Below are positions 8,105-15,987 of a stretch of DNA of 38,056 nucleotides, piece by piece. Position 1 is the first letter of the stretch; the number at the start of each line of letters is the position of its first letter. The notes below the pieces were generated by a model. The model did not search any database, was not told the DNA's origin, and saw nothing but the letters and a program-made list of their open reading frames with translations. Made by a program: the position numbers and the translations under genes. Source of the DNA: Betaproteobacteria bacterium SCGC AG-212-J23 (GTDB lineage: Bacteria; Pseudomonadota; Gammaproteobacteria; Burkholderiales; SG8-39); contig LSTF01000033.1 in NCBI GenBank assembly GCA_001644455.1, forward strand, positions 1 through 38,056, read 5' to 3'.

Positions 8105-8132
8105 AAAAGGGGCGCGCGAGCGCCCTTTTTTT
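8105..8132 (+). terminator. Rho-independent terminator/attenuator between binding protein and permease
   Basis: A GGGCGC arm (8110-8115), a four-base loop and GCGCCC (8120-8125) form a perfect stem, extendable by A-T pairs on the outside, followed by seven Ts (8126-8132). The T-run ends directly at the ATG of livH (8133). It likely lets most transcripts stop after the binding protein, giving excess receptor over membrane subunits. Confidence 0.85.
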
Positions 8133-9053
8133 ATGACCTTTTCACTCGTTTTCGAGCAACTCCTCAACGGCCTGCAGTTCGGCGTGACCCTGTTCCTCAT
8201 GGCCGCCGGGCTGACGCTCGTGCTCGGCATCATGAACGTCGTCAACCTCGCGCACGGCTCGCTCTACATGGTCGGCGCCTATCTCGCCCTCGCCGCGGCG
8301 CAATGGACCGGGTCCTACCTCCTGGGGGCGGCGCTTGGCTTGTTCGGGACGCTGGTCGTGGGCATGGGGGTCGAGGTCGTGGTGCTGCGCACGCTCTACG
8401 ACCGCGACCACCTCGACCAGGTGCTCGCCACCTTCGGCCTGATCCTGTTCTTCAACGAGCTGATCGCGATCGTCTGGGGCCGCGCCTCGCTGTTCGCCTC
8501 GCCGCCGTCGTGGCTCTCCGGCCACATCGATCTCTTCACCGGCTCGCGCTACCCGGCCTATCGCGCAGCCATCATTTTGGTTGGTTTAGTAACCGCGCTG
8601 ATTCTTTGGTACGTCGTCACTCGGACGCGGCTCGGCATGCTGATCCGCGCCGGCGCGAGCAATCGCACGATGGTGGCGGCGCTCGGCGTCAACATCCGGC
8701 TGCTCTATACGGTGGTGTTCGGCTTCGGCGCCGCGCTCGCCGGGCTCGCCGGCCTGATGGCCGGGCCGATCTACAACGTGCAGCCCGGCATGGGCGAGCT
8801 GGTGCTGATCCAGGTGTTCGTCGTCGTCGTCATCGGCGGCATCGGCTCGATCCGCGGCGCGCTGGTGGGCGCGATCATCGTCGGCATCGTCGACACGCTC
8901 GGCCGCGCGTTCCTCAAGCCGCTGATGGCGACGATCATCTCGGCGCCGGCAGCGGAATCCGCCGGCCCCGCCCTCGCCTCGATGCTCATCTACCTGCTGA
9001 TGGCGGTGGTGCTCGCCATCCGTCCGCAGGGGCTGTTCCCCGCCCGCGGATGA
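8133..9053 (+). CDS. livH: LivH-type ABC transporter permease
   Basis: Predicted 306-aa inner-membrane permease of the branched-chain amino acid-type (HAAT) transporters. It begins with the family-typical FEQLLNGLQFGVTLFLMAAG and NVVNLAHGSLYMVGAY, contains several hydrophobic segments and the conserved cytoplasmic loop GMLIRAGASNRTMVAALGVN that contacts the ATPases, and ends in IRPQGLFP. The ATG lies directly behind the T-run of a terminator hairpin and has no visible Shine-Dalgarno sequence, which is odd for a mid-operon gene. Its stop overlaps the livM start by four bases (ATGA). Local AT-rich codons occur at about 8570-8625. Probably imports the substrate used by the downstream oxygenases. 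Confidence 0.93.
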   Translation: MTFSLVFEQLLNGLQFGVTLFLMAAGLTLVLGIMNVVNLAHGSLYMVGAYLALAAAQWTGSYLLGAALGLFGTLVVGMGVEVVVLRTLYDRDHLDQVLATFGLILFFNELIAIVWGRASLFASPPSWLSGHIDLFTGSRYPAYRAAIILVGLVTALILWYVVTRTRLGMLIRAGASNRTMVAALGVNIRLLYTVVFGFGAALAGLAGLMAGPIYNVQPGMGELVLIQVFVVVVIGGIGSIRGALVGAIIVGIVDTLGRAFLKPLMATIISAPAAESAGPALASMLIYLLMAVVLAIRPQGLFPARG

Positions 9054-9979
9054 AGGCGCGCCTCATCAGCTGGATCGTCGCCGCGGTGCTGCTCGCCGCG
9101 CTGCCGCCGCTGCTCCTCGCGCTCGGCCAGCCGTTCTACCTCGACCTGGTGCGGCGGATCATGATCCTCGCCATCGCCGCGATCAGCCTCAACCTGATCC
9201 TCGGCTACGGCGGCATGGTGTCGTTCGGCCATGCCGCCTACATCGGCGTCGGCGCCTACGCGGTGGGCATCCTCGGCTTCTACGGGTTCTTCAACGGCTG
9301 GCTGCACATTCTCGTCGCCATGGCCGCGTCGGCGCTGGTCGCGCTGGCGATCGGCGCGGTGTCGATCCGCACCAGCGGCATCTACTTCATCATGATCACG
9401 CTCGCGTTTACGCAGATGCTCTACTACCTCGGCATCTCGGTGGCCGAGTTCGGCGGCGACGACGGCATGCGGCTCAAGCAGCGCAGCCAGCTCGGCATCG
9501 TCGACCTGAACGACCCGGTGCAGTTCTACTACCTCGCGCTGGTGCTGATGCTTTTATCGGTATTCCTGATTCATAAGCTCATCAATTCGAGATTCGGGAT
9601 GGCGCTTCGCGCCTGCAGGTCGAACGAGGCGCGCTCGCGCGCCATCGGCTTCTCGCCCTACCCGTACCGCCTCGCGGCGTTCGTCATCGCCGGCGCCCTG
9701 TGCGGCCTCGCCGGCGCGCTTTACGGGAACCACATCAACTACATCACGCCGAGCCTGATGACCTGGGAGCAGTCGGGCGACCTGATGTTCATGGTGATCC
9801 TCGGCGGCATGGCGACGACCGCCGGACCGGTGCTCGGGGCGTTCGCCCTGCTCATCGTCGAGGAGGTACTCAAGGGATGGACCGAGCACTGGCAGGTGCT
9901 GATGGGGCCGCTGCTGATCCTGTCGGTGCTCTTCTTCCGCCGCGGACTCGCCGGCATCTTCTACAAGCCCGATGCTTGA
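9050..9979 (+). CDS. livM: LivM-type ABC transporter permease
   Basis: Predicted 309-aa second permease of the Liv-type importer, with multiple membrane segments. Family landmarks are SLNLILGYGGMVSFGHAAYIGVG in two adjacent pieces, RTSGIYFIMITLAFTQML, and the ATPase-contact loop FGMALRACRSNEARSRAIG. It ends with RRGLAGIF, the common LivM tail. It starts inside the livH stop (ATGA overlap) and ends eight bases into livG, so expression is coupled. It would pair with LivH to form the membrane channel. Confidence 0.93.
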   Translation: MKARLISWIVAAVLLAALPPLLLALGQPFYLDLVRRIMILAIAAISLNLILGYGGMVSFGHAAYIGVGAYAVGILGFYGFFNGWLHILVAMAASALVALAIGAVSIRTSGIYFIMITLAFTQMLYYLGISVAEFGGDDGMRLKQRSQLGIVDLNDPVQFYYLALVLMLLSVFLIHKLINSRFGMALRACRSNEARSRAIGFSPYPYRLAAFVIAGALCGLAGALYGNHINYITPSLMTWEQSGDLMFMVILGGMATTAGPVLGAFALLIVEEVLKGWTEHWQVLMGPLLILSVLFFRRGLAGIFYKPDA

Positions 9980-10706
9980 AGTCCACGCCCTGACGAAGAG
10001 CTTCGGCGCGCTGCGCGCGACCGACGGCGTGACGCTGAAGGTCGAGGAAGGCGAGACGCACGCCATCATCGGCCCGAACGGCGCCGGCAAGACCACGCTC
10101 ATCGGCCAGCTCGCCGGCATGCTCCTCCCGGACGGCGGCAGCATCCGCTTCGCCGGCGAGGACATCACGCGCCTTCCCGCGCCGCGCCGAGCGCGCAAGG
10201 GCCTCGCGCGCTCGTTCCAGATCACCAGCATCTACCGCGACTTCTCCGCGCTGCAGAACGTCGCGCTGGCGGTGCAGGCGGCGTCGGGGCGTACCGGCTT
10301 CTGGCGTCCGGCCTTCGACGACGAATCGCTGATCGCTCCCGCGAAGAAGATCCTCGCAGAGGTCGGGCTCGAAAAGCGCATGCATGCGGTCGCGGCCAAC
10401 CTTTCCCACGGCGAGCAGCGGCAGCTCGAGGTGGCGATGGCGCTCGCGACCCGGCCCAGGTTGTTGCTCCTCGACGAGCCGATGGCCGGCATGGGCGCGG
10501 AAGAGTCGCAGCGCATGATCGGCTTCCTCGCCGGGCTGAAGCAGCGCCACACCATGATCCTGGTCGAGCACGACATGGACGCGGTGTTCCGCCTCGCCGA
10601 CCGCATCTCGGTGCTGGTCTATGGCCGCGTCATCGCCACCGACACGCCGGAGAGGATCAAGCAGAACGAGGAAGTGCGCCGCGCCTACCTGGGCGAGGAC
10701 GCCTGA
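9972..10706 (+). CDS. livG: LivG-type ABC transporter ATPase
   Basis: Predicted 244-aa cytoplasmic ATPase. Walker A is GPNGAGKT (34-41), the family element RKGLARSFQITSIYRDFSAL follows, the signature is LSHGEQRQLEVAMAL, and Walker B is LLLLDEPMAGM with the switch histidine in LVEHDMDAVF. The C-terminal extension with VRRAYLGED is characteristic of LivG rather than LivF. It overlaps livM by eight bases and shares one base with livF (TGATG). It powers the importer as a heterodimer with LivF. Confidence 0.95.
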   Translation: MLEVHALTKSFGALRATDGVTLKVEEGETHAIIGPNGAGKTTLIGQLAGMLLPDGGSIRFAGEDITRLPAPRRARKGLARSFQITSIYRDFSALQNVALAVQAASGRTGFWRPAFDDESLIAPAKKILAEVGLEKRMHAVAANLSHGEQRQLEVAMALATRPRLLLLDEPMAGMGAEESQRMIGFLAGLKQRHTMILVEHDMDAVFRLADRISVLVYGRVIATDTPERIKQNEEVRRAYLGEDA

Positions 10707-11392
10707 TGCTGGAAGTCGCCGGCCTCGAGACTTCATACGGCCGCAGCCAAGTGCTGTTCGGAGTTGCATTTGAAATAGGGAAAAGCGAAGTCGTTTCCTT
10801 GCTGGGCCGGAACGGCATGGGCAAGACCACCACCGTGCGCTCGCTCATGGGCATCACGGCCCCGCGGGCGGGAAAGATCTCCTTCCACGGGAGATCCTTG
10901 TTCAATCTTCCAAGCTACAAGATCGCAAAGAGCGGCATCGGCCTCGTTCCGGAAGGCCGGCAGGTCTTTCCCAACCTCCTGGTGCGCGAGAACCTCGTCG
11001 CCACGGCAACCCGCGGCCCGTGGGATATCGAACGCGTGTTCTCGCTCTTTCCGAATTTGCAGCAAAGGCAACACAACTACGGCAACCAGCTCTCGGGCGG
11101 CGAGCAGCAGATGCTCGCCATCGGCCGCGCGCTGATGACCAACCCGAAGCTGCTCATCCTCGACGAAGCGACCGAAGGCCTCGCGCCGCTGGTGCGCGCC
11201 GAGATCTACCGCTCCATCGAGAAGCTCAAGGCCGAGGGCCTGTCGATCCTGATCATCGACAAGGACGTGAGGGCGCTTTCGCGGGTCGCCAACCGGCATT
11301 ACATTCTCGAAAAGGGCCGCGTAGTATGGAGCGGCAGCTCGGCGGAGCTCTCGGCGAGCCAGGAGATCCAGCACAAGTATCTCGGCGTATGA
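10706..11392 (+). CDS. livF: LivF-type ABC transporter ATPase
   Basis: Predicted 228-aa ATPase with Walker A GRNGMGKT (34-41), the LivF element SGIGLVPEGRQVFPNLLVREN, signature LSGGEQQMLAIGRAL, and Walker B LLILDEATEGLAP. A small deviation is IIDKDVRAL where most relatives read VEQ/VEH after Walker B; the H-loop position therefore appears to be lysine or aspartate, so ATP hydrolysis at this site could depend on LivG. It overlaps livG by one base and the following cupin gene by four bases (ATGA). Several AT-rich codon patches lie at 10765-11085. Confidence 0.93.
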   Translation: MLEVAGLETSYGRSQVLFGVAFEIGKSEVVSLLGRNGMGKTTTVRSLMGITAPRAGKISFHGRSLFNLPSYKIAKSGIGLVPEGRQVFPNLLVRENLVATATRGPWDIERVFSLFPNLQQRQHNYGNQLSGGEQQMLAIGRALMTNPKLLILDEATEGLAPLVRAEIYRSIEKLKAEGLSILIIDKDVRALSRVANRHYILEKGRVVWSGSSAELSASQEIQHKYLGV

Positions 11393-12363
11393 AAAGAGAA
11401 AACATCAAGGGGCGCGCCAACGTAGAGGACACGCCCGAGCTCGACGCCTACTACCGCGCCCTCGAGGGCGAGGAGCTGGGCGCGCTCTGGAACGTCGCCA
11501 ACGAGATCGAGCCCTGGTATCCGCAGCCGAAATCGGTGCCGACGCACTGGAAGTGGAAAAGGGTCGAGCCCTACGTCCGGAAAGCCGCCGACCTCGTCTC
11601 CGCCGAGAAGGCCGCGCGACGCGTCGTCATGCTCGTCAATCCCGGCCGCAAGGAATGGAGCGCCGCCGCCGGCCTGCTCTACACCGGCGTGCAGGTGATG
11701 AATCCCGGCGAGTCGGCGTCCGCCCACCGCCACCAGGCGAGCGCGCTGCGCTTCGTGATGGAGGGCAAGGGCGCGTACACGATCGTCGACGGCGAGCGTC
11801 TCGATCTCGGCGCGCGCGACTTCGTGCTGACGCCCAACGGCACCTGGCACGAGCACGGCGTCGACGCGAGCGGCACGCAGTGCGTCTGGCAGGACGGCCT
11901 CGACATTCCGCTCATGAATTCGCTCGACGCGAATTTCTACGAGGTCCACCCGAAGCTCAACCAGGCGCCGGCGCCCCTCTCGCGGAAGAACTGGAGCAAG
12001 CCCTACTCGCCTGTCTTTCTCTACAAGTGGGATGAGAGCTACAAGCAACTGCAAAAGCATGGGCACTTTGAATACAAGAATCCGCTGACGAATGGACCGG
12101 TCATGCCGACCATGGGGGCAAAACTGGAGCTGGTTAAAGAGACAAAAGCCATTCGTCATACCGGCAGCGTCATCTACCAGGTCGCCACTGGCCGTGGCTG
12201 GTCGGAGATCGGCGGCAAGCGCTTCGAGTGGGAGGAGAAGGACATCTTCTGCGTGCCGTCGTGGACGAAGTATCGCCACGGCGCGCATGGCGAAGCGGTG
12301 CTCTTCTCCTTCAACGACCTGCCGGCGATGAAGGCGCTGTCGCTGTACCGCGAAGAAACGTGA
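11389..12363 (+). CDS. Gentisate/salicylate 1,2-dioxygenase-like bicupin
   Basis: Predicted 324-aa cytosolic bicupin resembling ring-cleaving gentisate, salicylate or 1-hydroxy-2-naphthoate dioxygenases. The first cupin carries the iron triad H113, H115 (AHRHQASALRFVMEG) and H154 (GTWHEHG), the same spacing as known for salicylate dioxygenase. The second cupin (RGWSEIGGKRFEWEEKD ... WTKYRHG) keeps the fold. Length is near the family norm. It starts in the livF stop and ends in the Rieske start (GTGA), so import, ring cleavage and ring hydroxylation are encoded as one coupled unit. The exact ring substrate is not visible from sequence. Confidence 0.88.
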   Translation: MKRENIKGRANVEDTPELDAYYRALEGEELGALWNVANEIEPWYPQPKSVPTHWKWKRVEPYVRKAADLVSAEKAARRVVMLVNPGRKEWSAAAGLLYTGVQVMNPGESASAHRHQASALRFVMEGKGAYTIVDGERLDLGARDFVLTPNGTWHEHGVDASGTQCVWQDGLDIPLMNSLDANFYEVHPKLNQAPAPLSRKNWSKPYSPVFLYKWDESYKQLQKHGHFEYKNPLTNGPVMPTMGAKLELVKETKAIRHTGSVIYQVATGRGWSEIGGKRFEWEEKDIFCVPSWTKYRHGAHGEAVLFSFNDLPAMKALSLYREET

Positions 12364-13643
12364 TCAGCCGCGAGCAGAACGAGCTGATGACGCGCATCGG
12401 GCCGGGCACGCCCGCCGGCAAGCTGCTGCGCCGCTACTGGCAGCCGGTGGCGCTGGTGGACGAGATGAAGGACGAGCGGCCAGTCAAAGCCGTTCGTCTC
12501 TTTTCCGAGAATCTCGTCTTGTACAAGACAAATTCGGGATACGGCTTGATGCAGCGCCATTGTCCCCATCGCGGCGCCGATCTCGCGTATGGCCGCATCG
12601 AGGCCGACGGCCTGCGCTGCTCGTTCCACGGCTGGAAGTTCGACGGCGGCGGCAAATGCGTCGAAACGCCGGCCGAGCCGGAAGGCTCGCGCCTCTGCGA
12701 GCACATCAAGACGGTGTCGTATCCGGTGGTCGAGAAGAGCGGCATCCTGTTCGCCTATCTCGGTGAAGGCGCAGCGCCGGCATTTCCGGCCTTCGACTGC
12801 TTTGTCGCGCCCGACGCCTACACCTTCGCCTTCAAGGGCTACTGGGACTGCAACTGGCTGCAGGCGCTCGAGGTCGGCATCGACCCGGCGCACGCGTCCT
12901 GGCTGCACAAGTACTTCGAGGACGAGGACACGGCGGGGAGCTACGGCAAGCAGTTCCGCGGCGTGCCGTCGGATTCCGACCTGCCGATCAGCAAGGTGCT
13001 GCGCGAATACGACCGGCCCGAGATCCGCGTCGAACGCGCGGAGTTCGGCATGCGCCTGCAGACGCTCAGGAAAATCAGCGACGCGCAGACCCACATCCGC
13101 GTCACCAACATCCTCTTCCCGCAGGCGTTCGTCATCCCGATGAACGCCGAGATGACCATCACCCAATTTCATGTCCCGGTCGACGACACCGGGTGCTACT
13201 GGTATTCCATCTTCACCAGCTTCGGCGGGCCAGTGGACAAGCAGACCATGCGCGAGCAGCGCCTGCGGACCTATCCGGCACCGGACTACAAGCCGATCCA
13301 TGGCAGACATGACGGCTGGGGCTTCGACGCCGACGAACAGAAATCCAAAACCTTCACCGGCATGGGCTTCGATATCAACATCCACGACCAGTTCGCCTGC
13401 GAGTCGCAGGGCGTGATCGCCGACCGCACCAAGGAGAACCTGGGCTCGACAGACAAAGGCATCGTTCTCTACAGAAGAATGCTTCTTGATTTCATAAAAA
13501 AGAATGAGGCCGGGCAGCTGACCGTGAACAGCGAGTTCTCCGGCCCGCCGACCATCGACGGAATCGGTCCCACCGAGAAGATCGACGAATACTGGAAGTC
13601 CGCCGACGAGAAGCGCCGCCGTCAGTCGAAGTGGGCAGCTTGA
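12360..13643 (+). CDS. Rieske non-heme iron oxygenase, phthalate-dioxygenase/demethylase type
   Basis: Predicted 427-aa oxygenase component. The [2Fe-2S] Rieske motif is C68-P-H70 ... C87-S-F-H90 (HCPHRGADL, then LRCSFHGWKFDGGG). The mononuclear iron site is D175, H178, H183 (GIDPAHASWLHKYF). The N-terminus EQNELMTRIGPGTPAGKLLR and length match the phthalate 4,5-dioxygenase/vanillate-demethylase-like group, which works with a separate reductase. No reductase or ferredoxin gene is in the window. GTG 12360 overlaps the cupin stop; the family N-terminus starts right there. The 3' end overlaps the GS-like gene by 13 bases. Substrate is probably an aromatic acid, ether or amine. Confidence 0.9.
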   Translation: MISREQNELMTRIGPGTPAGKLLRRYWQPVALVDEMKDERPVKAVRLFSENLVLYKTNSGYGLMQRHCPHRGADLAYGRIEADGLRCSFHGWKFDGGGKCVETPAEPEGSRLCEHIKTVSYPVVEKSGILFAYLGEGAAPAFPAFDCFVAPDAYTFAFKGYWDCNWLQALEVGIDPAHASWLHKYFEDEDTAGSYGKQFRGVPSDSDLPISKVLREYDRPEIRVERAEFGMRLQTLRKISDAQTHIRVTNILFPQAFVIPMNAEMTITQFHVPVDDTGCYWYSIFTSFGGPVDKQTMREQRLRTYPAPDYKPIHGRHDGWGFDADEQKSKTFTGMGFDINIHDQFACESQGVIADRTKENLGSTDKGIVLYRRMLLDFIKKNEAGQLTVNSEFSGPPTIDGIGPTEKIDEYWKSADEKRRRQSKWAA

Positions 13644-14986
13644 AGCTCGACGGGCTGAAGCAGGTCCGGTTTTCGTTCGCCGACCAGCACGGCGTGCTGC
13701 GCGGCAAGACGCTCGCCGTCTCGGAGGTGCAGGCGGCGCTCAAGTCCGGCGTGGGATTCCCGAGCTCGCTCCTCTTGAAGGACACCTCGCACCGCACGGT
13801 CTTTCCGGCGTTCACGCCCGGCGGCGGCGTCGGCATGGCCGAATTCCAGGGTGCGGGCGACGCGCTGATGATGGCCGACCCCTCCACCTTTCGCATCCTG
13901 CCCTGGGCGCCGGAGACCGGCTGGGTGCTGTGCGACCTCGCGTTCCAGGACGGGCGGCCGGTTCCCTACGACACGCGCCGCATCCTCAAGACGGCCCTCG
14001 AGAAGCTGAAGCCGCACGAGCTCGTCTGCGGGCTGGAAGTCGAGTTCCACGTCTTCAAGATCGCCCGCGACAACCTGCGCCCTGAGGATGCGGGCCAGCC
14101 GGGCAGCCCGCCCGAGGTGTCGCTGCTCACGACCGGTTATCAGCTGCTCACCGAGAACCGCTACGACCAGCTCGATCCGGTTTTTCAATTGATAAGAAAC
14201 AACCTTCAAGAACTTCAGCTCCCGCTCCGCTCCTACGAGGTCGAGTTCGGGCCGAGCCAGCTCGAGATCACGCTTTCCCCCCTCCCGGCGCTCGCCGCCG
14301 CGGACGCGATGGTGCTGTTGCGCAGCGCGGTGAAGCAGGTCGCCCGGCGGCACGGCTACCACGCCACTTTCATGTGCCGGCCGAAGTTGCCGAACGTGAT
14401 GTCGAGCGGCTGGCATTTGCATCAATCCCTTTCCCGCTCCGGGAAAAATGTTTTTGTGTCGGAAAAAGAAGATCTCTCTGAAACCGGGAAGCACTGGCTC
14501 GCCGGGCTGCTGGCTCATGCACGCGGTGCCTGCGCGTTCAGCACCCCGACCATCAACGGCTACAAGCGCTACCGGCCCTACTCGCTCGCGCCTGATCGCG
14601 TCATTTGGGGCAAGGAGAACCGCGGCGCGCTGCTGCGCGTGGTCGGCGGCCCCGGCAACGCCGCGACACGGATCGAGAACCGCATCGGCGAGCCGGCGGC
14701 GAATCCCTACCTCTACATCGCCTCGCAGATCCACTCCGGCCTCGACGGCCTGGCGGCGAAGCCGAACCTGCCGCGCTCGGCCGACACGCCCTACGAGGCG
14801 AAGGCGGAGCCGATGCCGCGCACGCTGGACGAGGCGCTGGCCGCTCTGCGAAAGGACAAGGCGCTGCGCGCCGGCTTCGGCGAACCTTTCGTAGAATACT
14901 TTTGCCGCATCAAGGACGCCGAGATCGCCCGCTTCAACCTGGAAGTGAGCGACTGGGAACACCGCGAATATTTCGATCTGTTCTGA
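13631..14986 (+). CDS. Glutamine synthetase-like (gamma-glutamyl-amine) ligase
   Basis: Predicted 451-aa GS-superfamily enzyme. Catalytic-fold motifs present: DQHGVLRGK (18-26), LEVEFHVF, VEFGPSQLEITL, SGWHLHQSL, INGYKRYRPYSLAPDRVIWG, then ENRGALLRV and RIENRIGEPAANPYLYIA. I see no NLYDLPPEE-like adenylylation tyrosine region of housekeeping GlnA. Relatives of this size include gamma-glutamylputrescine synthetase and the gamma-glutamylanilide synthetases of aniline degradation. Placement directly after a Rieske oxygenase, with a 13-base overlap, favours gamma-glutamylation of an aromatic or aliphatic amine; that is inference. GTG 13631 is the first usable start in frame. AT-rich patches lie at 14180-14220 and 14420-14480. 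Confidence 0.8.
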   Translation: MGSLKLDGLKQVRFSFADQHGVLRGKTLAVSEVQAALKSGVGFPSSLLLKDTSHRTVFPAFTPGGGVGMAEFQGAGDALMMADPSTFRILPWAPETGWVLCDLAFQDGRPVPYDTRRILKTALEKLKPHELVCGLEVEFHVFKIARDNLRPEDAGQPGSPPEVSLLTTGYQLLTENRYDQLDPVFQLIRNNLQELQLPLRSYEVEFGPSQLEITLSPLPALAAADAMVLLRSAVKQVARRHGYHATFMCRPKLPNVMSSGWHLHQSLSRSGKNVFVSEKEDLSETGKHWLAGLLAHARGACAFSTPTINGYKRYRPYSLAPDRVIWGKENRGALLRVVGGPGNAATRIENRIGEPAANPYLYIASQIHSGLDGLAAKPNLPRSADTPYEAKAEPMPRTLDEALAALRKDKALRAGFGEPFVEYFCRIKDAEIARFNLEVSDWEHREYFDLF

Positions 14987-14991
14987 AGGAG
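14986..14991 (+). promoter_or_regulatory. Ribosome binding site that decides the reductase start
   Basis: AAGGAG lies five bases before ATG 14997 and overlaps the GTG at 14991 that would otherwise extend the reading frame. This spacing favours 14997 as the aldo/keto reductase start. Confidence 0.75.
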
Positions 14992-14996
14992 TGACC

Positions 14997-15980
14997 ATGG
15001 ACATGCGCCCGCTCGGCAAGAGCGGCATCAAGGTTTCGGCCGTCGGCCTGGGCCTGATGTCGATGTCGGGCATCTACGGCAACGCCAACGACGAGGAATC
15101 GATCCGCGTCATCCACCACGCGCTCGACAAGGGCATCAACCACCTCGATTCCTCCGACATGTACGGCTGGGGGCACAACGAGACGCTGCTCGGCAAGGCG
15201 CTCAAGGGCCGCCGCGCCGAAGTGGTCGTCGCCACCAAGTTCGGCCAGACCAAGGACGCCGACGGCAAGCAGGGCGTGGACGGCAAGCCGCAGTACGTGA
15301 TGCAGGCCTGCGAGGCGAGCCTGAAGCGCCTTGGCATCGACGTCATCGACCTGTACTACCAGCACCGCGTCGACCCGAATACGTCGATCGAGGACACCGT
15401 CGGCGCCATGAAGCGCCTGGTGGAGCAAGGCAAGGTACGCGCGCTCGGCCTGTCGGAAGCGGCCCCGGCGACCATTCGCCGCGCGCACAAGGTGCACCCC
15501 ATCGCAGCGGTGCAGAATGAATTTTCCCTGCTGTATCGAAAAGACGGCGAAGAAACCCTCGCGACCTGTCGCGAGCTCGGCATCTCGCTCGTCGCCTACG
15601 CGCCGCTCGGACGCAGCATGCTCACCGGCTCGGTGAAGGGCAAGGCCGACCTGCCCGAGGGCGACCGGCGCCTCGCGCATCCCCGCTTCCAGGCCGAGCA
15701 CCTCGACGCCAACGTCAAGATCGTCAAGCGCCTCGAGGAGATCGCGGAGCATAAGAAGTGCACGCCGGCACAGCTCGTGCTCGCCTGGCTGCTCGCGCAG
15801 GGCAAGGAAGTCGTCGCCATCCCCGGCACCAAGCGCAAGCAACGGGTCGAGGAGAACCTCGCCGCGCTCGACATCAAGCTGTCCGCGGCCGACGTGGAGA
15901 AGATCTCCGCCATCGCGCCGGTCGGCGCGGGCTCCGGGCCGCGCTATCCGGCCGATGCGATGAAGCGCGTCTATCTCTAA
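14997..15980 (+). CDS. Aldo/keto reductase
   Basis: Predicted 327-aa NADPH-dependent oxidoreductase with a (beta/alpha)8 barrel. The catalytic tetrad reads D51 and Y56 (NHLDSSDMYGWGHNE), K81 (VVATKFGQ) and H123 (YYQHRVDP). The cofactor region near the C-terminus has PGTKRKQRVEENL, typical of the family. Length is normal. It follows the GS-like gene after ten bases with its own strong ribosome site. In this operon it may reduce an aldehyde or keto intermediate of the aromatic pathway, or one released after demethylation or deamination. Substrate unknown. Confidence 0.92.
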   Translation: MDMRPLGKSGIKVSAVGLGLMSMSGIYGNANDEESIRVIHHALDKGINHLDSSDMYGWGHNETLLGKALKGRRAEVVVATKFGQTKDADGKQGVDGKPQYVMQACEASLKRLGIDVIDLYYQHRVDPNTSIEDTVGAMKRLVEQGKVRALGLSEAAPATIRRAHKVHPIAAVQNEFSLLYRKDGEETLATCRELGISLVAYAPLGRSMLTGSVKGKADLPEGDRRLAHPRFQAEHLDANVKIVKRLEEIAEHKKCTPAQLVLAWLLAQGKEVVAIPGTKRKQRVEENLAALDIKLSAADVEKISAIAPVGAGSGPRYPADAMKRVYL

Positions 15981-15987
15981 GCGCTAG

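Noticed and set aside
8096-9049. Long frame running through livH into livM
   Set aside because: livH has clear permease motifs in another frame; this frame is meaningful only from 9050 (livM).
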